In this document: one piece after another, positions 1-6,917 of the stretch
Position numbering within the stretch: the first letter of the stretch is position 1
Layout of the letters: the number at the start of each line of letters is the position of its first letter
Origin: an uncultured Spirochaetaceae bacterium
Lineage (GTDB): Bacteria; Spirochaetota; Spirochaetia; Treponematales; Treponemataceae
Assembly (NCBI GenBank): GCA_902772605.1
Contig: CACYBG010000180.1
Span: forward strand, 1-21,881
Direction: 5' to 3'
Length of the DNA: 21,881 nt
Translations under genes and position numbers: made by a program
The notes under the pieces: generated by a model
Database searches by the model: none
What the model was told of the DNA's origin: nothing
What the model saw: only the letters and a program-made list of their open reading frames with translations

Positions 1-18
1 CGCTGTCCAGAGATTTCC

Positions 19-47
19 TTGACAAATGAAAAAGTTGAATCTATTAT
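19..47 (+). promoter_or_regulatory. Sigma70-type promoter for the gene at 159
   Basis: A perfect -35 box TTGACA (19-24) and a -10 box TATTAT (42-47) are separated by exactly 17 bp. Transcription should start near 54, leaving a leader of about 105 nt before the ATG at 159. The leader is long enough to fold or be regulated, but I do not recognise a riboswitch in it. No gene is visible in 1-158. Confidence 0.75.
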
Positions 48-158
48 TTAAACTACAGGCAGACCCTAAGATTTCAGCCATGCCATGAGCTTGAACTGAC
101 GCTTGGGGAAGGCTTGCTACATCTCTATCGGCGTACGGCTGATTAAAAGGAGTTTTTT

Positions 159-1100
159 ATGAAATGTATAAAAAAGGTCGCCTTGATTTTGGCAGCTTCG
201 GTAATCGGTGTTTCAGCATGGGCTCAGGACAAGTTGGGAGACTGCCTCAGCCAGATTTATGACTTGAACTATCAGCGTGCCCTTGTTCAGGATGAGTATG
301 AAACTGCTTTTCAGCAGGCCAATTCAGCCTTGAATTCCGAAATGCAGAAGGAATTTGCAAGGATTTCCCAGATGGAGCAGTTCGGATGGGAAAGCGCCGA
401 TGAGTATAACACCCGCGTAACTGAGGAAATCGAATCGGTATCTGCAAAACGCAAGCAGGCAATCGCCGAAATGGATGCAGAAATCCGCGGAAAATACGAT
501 GCCGCATTCTCAGAAATCGACAGGAAGAAACAGTCCCTGATTGACGAGCTCGTTTCAAAGGAATTCGTTTATTCCGGTGACAGCGTAAGCCTTTCTTTCA
601 GTGCATTCAACAGAACCGCAAAATACTTCCCGTTCACGGTCAAGTCAAACGAACCGGACCTGAACTATACTTCAAAGGGACTCCACTACAGCCTCAACAA
701 GGACAATCTTGCAGAGGAATGGCCTGTTTTCGACGGATACATCAAGGATAACGTCCTTTCTGCCCAGGTCACTTTCGTAGTGGTGAAGAATTCCGATGCA
801 TCAAACTATCAGAAGAAAATCACCCAGGTTAAGCTTGTCGATGGAAACGGAACGGTCATTGCAACATACGACGTAAATGAAGGCGTTGAAATCGTGTCAA
901 TGGATGAAGCCATCCAGGCCGAGGTAAGCACTCCGTTGGGAGACGAAAAGCCGTCTGCAGCACCTGCCGAAGCGGAAGCTGATGAAGATGAAGCGGACGA
1001 AGAAGACGTAGCCGAGGCTGAAGAGACCGAAGTAGACGAAGTTGAGGAAGCTGAAGAAGACGAGGAAGCCGAAGAAGAAGAAGAGGCTGAAGAAGAATAA
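159..1100 (+). CDS. Exported protein with coiled-coil segment and acidic C-terminal tail
   Basis: I do not recognise the family. The 313-residue product has a clear signal peptide: two lysines near the N-terminus, a hydrophobic stretch over residues 7-20, and likely cleavage after AWA at residue 22. Residues about 35-135 are charged, helical and coiled-coil-like, with a W-E-S-A-D-E-Y segment near 78-84. Residues about 137-250 look like a mixed beta domain. From about residue 262 the chain is almost entirely Glu, Asp and Ala and ends in a run of Glu. The start is fixed by AAAGGAG at 147-152 ahead of ATG 159. It has its own promoter (19-47) and terminator (1170-1198), so it is probably monocistronic. 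It should be periplasmic or surface-associated; the tail could bind cations or basic partners, which is inference. Confidence 0.85.
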   Translation: MKCIKKVALILAASVIGVSAWAQDKLGDCLSQIYDLNYQRALVQDEYETAFQQANSALNSEMQKEFARISQMEQFGWESADEYNTRVTEEIESVSAKRKQAIAEMDAEIRGKYDAAFSEIDRKKQSLIDELVSKEFVYSGDSVSLSFSAFNRTAKYFPFTVKSNEPDLNYTSKGLHYSLNKDNLAEEWPVFDGYIKDNVLSAQVTFVVVKNSDASNYQKKITQVKLVDGNGTVIATYDVNEGVEIVSMDEAIQAEVSTPLGDEKPSAAPAEAEADEDEADEEDVAEAEETEVDEVEEAEEDEEAEEEEEAEEE

Positions 1101-1169
1101 AAAACGGTCGGCGAAAGCCCTCCGTTAAGGGAAGCCCTAAGAAAATCGGATTTTAGGGTTATCCTTAAT

Positions 1170-1198
1170 GCCGTTCCTTTTTGGGGCGGCTTTTTTTT
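1170..1198 (+). terminator. Rho-independent terminator after the gene at 159
   Basis: GCCGTTCC (1170-1177) pairs with GGGGCGGC (1183-1190) through 8 base pairs including two G-U wobbles. The loop is five T, and eight T follow (1191-1198). An imperfect hairpin, CCCTAA with TTAGGG at 1135-1158, lies just upstream. Confidence 0.8.
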
Positions 1199-1304
1199 GA
1201 CTGGAAACATGCATTTGTTTCTGGACTGAATGAAAACAAGGCATTAAAAAATCGCAACGGCTTTACGCTCTTTTTGAACGGACCGTTGCAGCATAGAGGA
1301 TTTT

Positions 1305-1841
1305 ATGGACAGAGATTTTGAAGTTTTGGACAGGGTGATTGGAAGAATTCCGGATTTTCCCAAGCCGGGCGTGCTTTTTTACGACATAACGGGCATCCTG
1401 AGGCATCCAGAGGCGTTTACCTATTGCATCGACCGCATGGCTGAAATCTACAGGGACAAAAAGATTGATGCCGTTGCAGGAATCGAATCCAGGGGCTTCA
1501 TATTTGCGGCACCTTTCGCTCAGAAGATGGGCATTCCGCTCGTACTGATAAGGAAAAAGGGAAAGCTTCCGGGAAAGACCTATTCATGCTCCTACAGCCT
1601 GGAATACGGCAAGGCGGAGATAGAGGTTCACTGTGCGGACGTACAGGCGGGACAGAACATTCTGCTCGTGGACGACCTTATTGCTACGGGAGGCACCCTT
1701 GCAGCCGCAAAGAACCTTGTGGAGCAGGGTGGTGGCACGGTTACGGACGTTTTCGGTGTCGTAGGGCTTCCCTTCCTCAATTTCAGGAAGATTTTGGAGC
1801 CTGTAAACGTGACCACGCTCATCGACTATGATTCCGAATAG
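1305..1841 (+). CDS. apt: Adenine phosphoribosyltransferase
   Basis: Apt salvages adenine by condensing it with PRPP to give AMP and pyrophosphate in the cytoplasm. The 178-residue protein has the length and motif order of the family. The N-terminal PDFPKPGVLFYDIT segment is at residues 16-29, ESRGF at 61-65, the flexible-loop region RKKGKLPGKTY at 83-93, and the PRPP-binding motif ILLVDDLIATGGT at 119-131. The start is supported by AGAGGA at 1295-1300. A 7-bp perfect inverted repeat, GCAACGG (1254-1260) with CCGTTGC (1283-1289), lies in the leader just before the ribosome-binding site and could affect translation; that is inference. Downstream only a weak hairpin, CTTGA/TCAAG at 1853-1866, is seen. 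Confidence 0.97.
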   Translation: MDRDFEVLDRVIGRIPDFPKPGVLFYDITGILRHPEAFTYCIDRMAEIYRDKKIDAVAGIESRGFIFAAPFAQKMGIPLVLIRKKGKLPGKTYSCSYSLEYGKAEIEVHCADVQAGQNILLVDDLIATGGTLAAAKNLVEQGGGTVTDVFGVVGLPFLNFRKILEPVNVTTLIDYDSE

Positions 1842-1913
1842 CCCCTTTAAGGCTTGAAAAATCAAGGCTTTCGGCATTTTTGAAATAATCTTTAGTAAAT
1901 GATAAAAAAAAAC

Positions 1914-1941
1914 TTGCCAGAAATTGAAAAAGGTGTATAAT
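1914..1941 (+). promoter_or_regulatory. Strong promoter for the gene at 1972
   Basis: The -35 box TTGCCA (1914-1919) and the consensus -10 box TATAAT (1936-1941) are 16 bp apart, in AT-rich sequence. The predicted transcript starts near 1948, about 24 nt before the ATG at 1972. This excludes the in-frame upstream ATG-like start at 1924, which lies inside the promoter. Confidence 0.85.
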
Positions 1942-1971
1942 AACCAATATAACTTATTAGAGAGGTGTGTT

Positions 1972-2460
1972 ATGAAAAAACTTTTAGCACTCGTAGCAGT
2001 TGCATGTGTAGCAATCTGCTCAACATTCGCTGCTGGCGCTCAGATTGAGGGTTCATGGGTCGATTCAAAATGGAACGGAAAATGGACTTTGGGAGCTGAC
2101 ACAGACGGAAACTTTGCTGTAACTCTTTCAAATGCAAAGACAGGCAAAGTAATCTACACGTTCACAGAGAAGAACATTGATGGCGGTGAGTTCAAGTGGG
2201 ACGCTGGACTCGATGGAGTTTCAGTTACATTCTCTTGCAAGAGGACTCTCCGCACTTATAAGTTCACAAAGGGACTCAGCCTCAACACAGACCTTACATT
2301 GGACATCGATCCACAGTGGAAGCAGTCAGACTATCATGTTGAGATGAAGATGGTTGGAAGCGATACAAACGTTAAGGCTCCAGAAGTAAAGACTCCAAAG
2401 GTAGAAGTCAATACTCCTAGCGTTACAGCTGATGAATCTGGCGTAAACGTCAACTTCTAA
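1972..2460 (+). CDS. Small exported protein of unknown family, probably highly expressed
   Basis: I do not recognise the family. The product is 162 residues. It has a signal peptide with MKKLL at the start, a hydrophobic core rich in Ala and Val, and likely cleavage after AGA near residue 23. The mature part begins with a W-rich segment (GSWVDSKWNGKW) and is predicted mostly beta. A low-complexity stretch near residues 130-150 alternates Val, Pro, Lys and Thr, and the chain ends in VNVNF. Start choice rests on AGAGAGG at 1960-1965 and on the promoter, which places transcription start downstream of an alternative start at 1924. Codon use differs from the neighbours (more ACA, GCA, TCA and AAC, fewer GC-ending synonyms), as in highly expressed genes. 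A tight promoter and terminator make it an isolated unit. An abundant periplasmic or surface protein is the inference. Confidence 0.85.
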   Translation: MKKLLALVAVACVAICSTFAAGAQIEGSWVDSKWNGKWTLGADTDGNFAVTLSNAKTGKVIYTFTEKNIDGGEFKWDAGLDGVSVTFSCKRTLRTYKFTKGLSLNTDLTLDIDPQWKQSDYHVEMKMVGSDTNVKAPEVKTPKVEVNTPSVTADESGVNVNF

Positions 2461-2503
2461 GATTGGTTCCTGTTATCAGGACTTGATGCTTTAGAACAAC
2501 CTG

Positions 2504-2533
2504 AAAGGACTGTCCGTGTGGCAGTCCTTTTTT
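2504..2533 (+). terminator. Rho-independent terminator after the gene at 1972
   Basis: AAAGGACTG (2504-2512) pairs perfectly with CAGTCCTTT (2522-2530) over 9 bp. The loop is 9 nt and a run of T ends at 2533. Confidence 0.9.
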
Positions 2534-2598
2534 AATGCCCTGGGAGCCGATTAATGCTTCCTGTATTAATTAGCGGTTCCTTAGAATACGGAGAAAAA

Positions 2599-3930
2599 AT
2601 GCATTCAAAAAACGACGCTGCAAAATTCCCGCCCATGGGTTGGAATTCATACGATTATTACAACACGATGGTCAACGAAGAGCAGGTGAAGGCCAATGCC
2701 GATTATATGGCCCGCAACCTGAAGAAATACGGATGGGAATACATAGTCATAGACATACAGTGGTCTGATCCCGACGCAGGTTCCCAGAATCCAAAGGTGC
2801 AGTACATACCGTTCAGTAAATTCTGCATAGACGAATATTCAAGGCAGATTCCGGCTCCGAACCGTTTTCCGTCAAGCGCCGGGGGAAAGGGGTTTGCTCC
2901 GCTTGCAGGATACATACATTCGCTTGGACTGAAATTCGGAATACACATCATGCGCGGAATCCCCAGAATCTGTGCACATAACCATACAAGAATCCTCGGT
3001 ACCGACGTTACGGCCGACATGATAGCAAATCCATTCAGCATCAGCCGATGGAACGGTGACATGTACGGCGTGGACCCCTCAAAGAAAGGCGCACAGGAAT
3101 ACTACGACAGCATATTCAGCCTGTATGCGTCCTGGGGAGTCGATTACGTGAAGGTTGACGACATCTGCAATACCAACATGTATCCCGATGACCCGTATTC
3201 GGCGGAAAAGGAAATCGAGATGATTGCCCTTGCCATCGAAAGGTCGGGAAGACCCATGGTTCTGTCCCTGAGTCCTGGACCGGCGGTAATCGAAAAGGCC
3301 TGGCACCTTGAAAAATACGCGAACATGTGGCGCATAACCGACGATTTCTGGGATACCTGGCCCCTCCTGAAAGCCATGTTTGAACGCTGCGAAGTCTGGC
3401 AGAAACATGTCGGCGGAGGAAATTGGCCTGACTGCGACATGCTACCCATCGGAAAGCTCGGTTGGGGTTTCGGGTCGGAATGGTATACCCGCTTTACGCC
3501 CGATGAACGCAAGACCATGATGACGCTCTGGTGCATTTTCAGAAGTCCACTAATGATTGGAACTGATCTTCCGCAGCTGGACGAGGAAACACTGCCGCTT
3601 ATCACCAATCCTGAAGTGCTTTCGCTTGAAAAGAACAGCCATGGAGCCGTACAGATATACCGTAACGATGAAAGCTGCGTCTGGGCAAGCTATGGAAACG
3701 GCTGTCCCGCAAAGGGAATGGACGTAAATTTGGCATTCTTCAACCTGAGCGACTCGGAATCGGAGGTTTCCGTGGACCTGAACGATGTCGGAGGACTTTT
3801 TCCCGGAACACTGTATGTACAGAGGGACCTTTGGGAACGCAGGGACCATGCACCGGTCACAGGAGATTCCGAACTCATAAAGACGGTTCCGCCGCATGGA
3901 GCAGTCCTCATCCAGCTAAGGAGCCGCTAG
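2599..3930 (+). CDS. Glycoside hydrolase family 27, alpha-galactosidase-like
   Basis: This retaining glycosidase should remove terminal alpha-linked galactose (or a related sugar) from oligosaccharides. It is 443 residues from the chosen ATG, which follows GGAG at 2590-2593; the frame stays open upstream to 2554 but that extension has no ribosome-binding site. Family marks in order are PPMGWNSYD near residue 11, LGLKFGIH, DYVKVDD with the predicted nucleophile Asp187, WRITDDFW with the predicted acid/base Asp249, GNWPDCDMLPIG, and FRSPLMIGTDL before a C-terminal beta-sandwich. The spacing of the two aspartates (62) matches the family. No signal peptide is seen, so it should be cytoplasmic and act on imported sugars. 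Related GH27 activities such as beta-L-arabinopyranosidase or alpha-N-acetylgalactosaminidase cannot be excluded. Two ATTAAT sites (2550-2555, 2565-2570) upstream might be operator half-sites, but that is weak. Confidence 0.93.
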   Translation: MHSKNDAAKFPPMGWNSYDYYNTMVNEEQVKANADYMARNLKKYGWEYIVIDIQWSDPDAGSQNPKVQYIPFSKFCIDEYSRQIPAPNRFPSSAGGKGFAPLAGYIHSLGLKFGIHIMRGIPRICAHNHTRILGTDVTADMIANPFSISRWNGDMYGVDPSKKGAQEYYDSIFSLYASWGVDYVKVDDICNTNMYPDDPYSAEKEIEMIALAIERSGRPMVLSLSPGPAVIEKAWHLEKYANMWRITDDFWDTWPLLKAMFERCEVWQKHVGGGNWPDCDMLPIGKLGWGFGSEWYTRFTPDERKTMMTLWCIFRSPLMIGTDLPQLDEETLPLITNPEVLSLEKNSHGAVQIYRNDESCVWASYGNGCPAKGMDVNLAFFNLSDSESEVSVDLNDVGGLFPGTLYVQRDLWERRDHAPVTGDSELIKTVPPHGAVLIQLRSR

Positions 3931-3974
3931 TCCGATCCAAAGTCTCTTTTGCTATGTGCACTGAGGGAAAAACG

Positions 3975-3983
3975 TGTTATAAT
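3975..3983 (+). promoter_or_regulatory. Extended -10 promoter for the adenylate cyclase gene
   Basis: TG at 3975-3976, one base, then the consensus TATAAT (3978-3983) forms an extended -10 element. The -35 region (TGTGCA at 3955-3960, spacing 17) is poor, which is usual for extended -10 promoters. Transcription would start near 3990, about 48 nt before the ATG at 4038. Confidence 0.6.
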
Positions 3984-4037
3984 GTTTTTCATGGGGAAGT
4001 TCCTTGGCTTTGTCGGTGGAGGGGAACTGGAGGTAGA

Positions 4038-5645
4038 ATGGAAGAAAACACGCAGCGCAGGAAGGCCATACATTCACTCAAACTCAAGATAGTGCTGGCC
4101 ATTGCCGTATCTGCCCTGATACTGACCGTAACGATGGCGGCAATCAGCTTGAGCCTCTACACTTCGAATTCCCGGAAAGAGCACATAAAGATGGCTCAGG
4201 GGGCGGTCGAACTCGCTGCAAAATGCGTTGATGCGGACCGGATAGACGAATACATGGAAGTCGGAAAATCCGTAGAAGGATATGCCGAAACTCATGACAG
4301 GCTTTGCGACATAAGGAAAAACATTCCCGACATCGAGTACGTTTACGTCTATCGGATACTTGAGGACGGATGCCACGTGATTTTCGATACTGATGAAGAG
4401 GGGCAGGATTTCAAGGTCGGTGAAACGATTGAATTCGATGAAACCTTCCTTCCCTATGTTCCGAGCCTGCTTGAGGGAAAGGAAATCGAGCCGCTGGAAT
4501 CCAACGACCGTTTCGGATGGCTTTTGACGGTGTATCGTCCCATATTCGCATCGGACGGAAAAATCTCTGCCTATGCCGGAGCGGACATATCGATGAACGC
4601 CCTGAATGCATACAAGAGGAATTTCCTTTTGAGGATTGCACTCTATTTTGTGGGGATTTTCGTTGCAATCATGGCGATAGGCCTTTGGTATTCGACAAAG
4701 TATCTTTCGAAGCCCATCAACAGGATTGCATATTATGCAGGCGACTTCATGGCAAGCCACGGAAACCTTGAGGAGATGAACTTATGCGTCGAACATATAA
4801 AGGGACTGAAGATAAAGACCGGCGATGAAGTGGAGCATCTGTACAGGTCCTTTTCCATGATGACGGAGGATATGGTCGAGCAGATAAAGAGCATCCGTGA
4901 ACAGGCGGCGACCATCAACAGGATGCAGGATGAACGCATTCTGATAATGCAGAGGTATCAGGACGATCTGGAGCGAAAGGTCGTTGAGCGTACACATGAA
5001 CTCAGGCTTGAAAAGGAAAAGTCCGAGCACCTTCTGCTGAACATTCTGCCGGCCCCCATAGCCAGGGAACTGACCGAAAGGCCTGGACAGATAATTGCAA
5101 AGAAATACCCGAACGTAACGGTTCTGTTCACCGATATAGTCGGATTTACCAGGATGAGCGACAGGATGACTGCAGAACAGGTCGTTACCATGCTCAACAA
5201 GATGGTTTCCCGATTCGACATCAGGGCAAAACAGTGCGGGATTGAAAAGATAAAGACCATCGGGGACGCATACATGGCTGCATCAGGTCTCAGTGAAGAT
5301 TCCGGAAACGACGGTGCGGAAAAGATGCTGAAATTTGCCCGCATACTGATTGAGGAGGTCCGGGACTTCAATGCCAGGTACAGGGCCGACGTTAAAATCA
5401 GGGTGGGGATGAATACGGGAAACCTTGTTGCCGGAGTAATCGGCAAGACCAAATTCATATACGACGTGTGGGGCGATACGGTCAACGTTGCAAGCCGGAT
5501 GGAAAGTACCGGTGAGCCCATGAAGATACATGTGTCTGAATCGACTTACGAACAGACGAAGCAACTTTGCACCTACAGCGATGGAGTTGACGTGGAAGTC
5601 AAGGGCAAGGGGCTTATGAGGACATACTTTCTGCAGCCGGTCTAA
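4038..5645 (+). CDS. Membrane-bound class III adenylate cyclase with periplasmic sensor and HAMP domain
   Basis: This enzyme converts ATP to cyclic AMP in response to a signal sensed outside the cytoplasm. The 535 residues run as follows: short cytoplasmic N-terminus, membrane helix at about 17-41, periplasmic sensor of roughly 150 residues (Cache-like by layout, not proven), second helix at about 198-217, HAMP-like linker to about 285, coiled-coil signalling helix to about 335, then the cyclase domain. The catalytic set is complete. The metal-binding residues are Asp366 (LFTDIVGFT) and Asp410 (TIGD). The adenine-selecting pair is Lys406 and Asp476 (YDVWGD), and the transition-state residues are Asn483 and Arg487. 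Lys/Asp rather than Glu/Cys indicates ATP, not GTP. The start is chosen for GGAGG at 4029-4033. The OmpA-family gene begins 47 nt downstream with no terminator between, so they may be co-transcribed. Confidence 0.95.
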   Translation: MEENTQRRKAIHSLKLKIVLAIAVSALILTVTMAAISLSLYTSNSRKEHIKMAQGAVELAAKCVDADRIDEYMEVGKSVEGYAETHDRLCDIRKNIPDIEYVYVYRILEDGCHVIFDTDEEGQDFKVGETIEFDETFLPYVPSLLEGKEIEPLESNDRFGWLLTVYRPIFASDGKISAYAGADISMNALNAYKRNFLLRIALYFVGIFVAIMAIGLWYSTKYLSKPINRIAYYAGDFMASHGNLEEMNLCVEHIKGLKIKTGDEVEHLYRSFSMMTEDMVEQIKSIREQAATINRMQDERILIMQRYQDDLERKVVERTHELRLEKEKSEHLLLNILPAPIARELTERPGQIIAKKYPNVTVLFTDIVGFTRMSDRMTAEQVVTMLNKMVSRFDIRAKQCGIEKIKTIGDAYMAASGLSEDSGNDGAEKMLKFARILIEEVRDFNARYRADVKIRVGMNTGNLVAGVIGKTKFIYDVWGDTVNVASRMESTGEPMKIHVSESTYEQTKQLCTYSDGVDVEVKGKGLMRTYFLQPV

Positions 5646-5692
5646 AAGACGGGATTAGGGACGTATTAACAGATAAGAGTTGGAGTTTAGTT

Positions 5693-6832
5693 ATGAGGAA
5701 AAGGATTTTTGTTTTGTTGGCGATGGCTTTAATCGGCTCGTTAAGCTTTGCACAGGATGACGTGTCGGTGGTCGTCCGCTATGGACTTTTCGGAAACGGA
5801 AACGGAATTTTGTCCGGCAGCCACAGCAACGAGGCATCCGGAGACTTAGGAATCGGTTTTGCTTTTGAGTATGGAATGCCGTTCTACATCGTCGGAAAAC
5901 AGAACGGACTCAAGATGTCGATTTCCTATTCCCCTCTGACCGGAATGAAGTCTTCAGTCACTGCAGGAACCGATGTCGATCTGCTTTTCGGATACTGGGT
6001 GCGCTTTCCGTTCGGACTTTCCGATTTTGCTTTCCAGCCTGAACTTGACTTCGGTATTGCCTTCAAGTCCGTAACGACGGATTCGACCGTAAGTACCATG
6101 GACCCGAAGCTCCTCCTTGGACTTTCCATGAGGTGGAACTGCCTTGATTTTGCAAAGGGTAACCTTGAGTTTGAACTGACACCCCAGTTCGGAGTCGATT
6201 TCGGAAATGAACCTTCGATTTATCTTGGAGGAAGGCTTGGCATGCACGTGGTCCTGGGCAAAAACACCGGGACTGATGAACGCATAGCCGACCGTGAGGG
6301 AAGGATAGTAGACAGGATTCAGGAAATCGTTTCGTATGATCCGGCACTCAAGGACAGCGTTTCCGTCTACCGTTCAAAGGAAGGCGTTACGATCTGCCTT
6401 GAATCCATAAAGTACATGATTGATTCCTATGAGCTTGACATCGGTGAATTCAACCGTCTGGACAGGATAATCGCCGTACTCAGGAACTATGACAACAGGA
6501 TTCTCGTTGCCGGACACTGTGCGATGATAAATCCTGATGAGCCGCCTGCCGAAGAGCCTAAGGTGGAGCTTTCCGAGCCTGAATCCGACGATGAGCTTTC
6601 TGATGAAGATGCAGAACCCGAAGAGCCCGAGGAAATCGTTCCGCCGGACGTGGAGCTTTCGACGAAAAGGGCGCAGGTCGTAGCCGACTATCTGATTGAA
6701 CGCGGAGTCCGCACCAAGTCCGACATAAGCATTGAAGGCCGCGGTTCGTCCGAGCCAAGGGGTGACAACAATACGGAATCTGGACGCAGAAGGAACAGCC
6801 GCATAGAGATAATCCTCCTCAGGAAAATCTGA
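5693..6832 (+). CDS. OmpA-family outer-membrane protein with acidic insertion in the peptidoglycan-binding domain
   Basis: The 379-residue product has a signal peptide cleaved after SFA near residue 20. A beta-strand-rich barrel-like region covers about 24-190, and a C-terminal OmpA-like domain covers about 215-379. In the C-terminal domain the usual Gly-x-Thr-Asp is Gly-His-Cys-Ala (274-277), so the diaminopimelate-contacting Asp of the classical fold is absent. A stretch of about 40 residues, mostly Glu, Asp and Pro (about 279-319), replaces the short loop. The rest of the motif is intact: ELSTKRAQVVADYL with Arg326, and GRRRNSRIEI at 364-373. The ribosome-binding site is GGAG near 5680. 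It probably links outer membrane and cell wall. Known treponemal peptidoglycan carries ornithine in place of diaminopimelate, so an altered binding site is plausible; that link is inference. Confidence 0.9.
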   Translation: MRKRIFVLLAMALIGSLSFAQDDVSVVVRYGLFGNGNGILSGSHSNEASGDLGIGFAFEYGMPFYIVGKQNGLKMSISYSPLTGMKSSVTAGTDVDLLFGYWVRFPFGLSDFAFQPELDFGIAFKSVTTDSTVSTMDPKLLLGLSMRWNCLDFAKGNLEFELTPQFGVDFGNEPSIYLGGRLGMHVVLGKNTGTDERIADREGRIVDRIQEIVSYDPALKDSVSVYRSKEGVTICLESIKYMIDSYELDIGEFNRLDRIIAVLRNYDNRILVAGHCAMINPDEPPAEEPKVELSEPESDDELSDEDAEPEEPEEIVPPDVELSTKRAQVVADYLIERGVRTKSDISIEGRGSSEPRGDNNTESGRRRNSRIEIILLRKI

Positions 6833-6861
6833 CGCAGTTTTTTGAATGTGATCGCTGCATG

Positions 6862-6903
6862 AAAAAAGGGGTGCACCATCAATCGGTACGCCCCGTTTTT
6901 TTT
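6862..6903. terminator. Bidirectional terminator between convergent genes
   Basis: GGGGTGCACC (6868-6877) pairs with GGTACGCCCC (6885-6894) with one G-U pair and one mismatch, around a 7-nt loop. Six A precede the stem and eight T follow it. It can therefore stop the plus-strand OmpA-family gene and the minus-strand cellulase gene alike. Confidence 0.9.
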
Positions 6904-6917
6904 GATTGTCAGTTTTT

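Noticed and set aside
809..1210. Ser-rich minus-strand frame of 133 codons
   Set aside because: It is the antisense of the Glu-rich tail of the gene at 159 and overlaps its terminator.
1924..1971. Upstream in-frame start for the small exported protein
   Set aside because: It lies between the -35 and -10 boxes, before the predicted transcription start, and would bury the signal peptide behind 16 polar residues.
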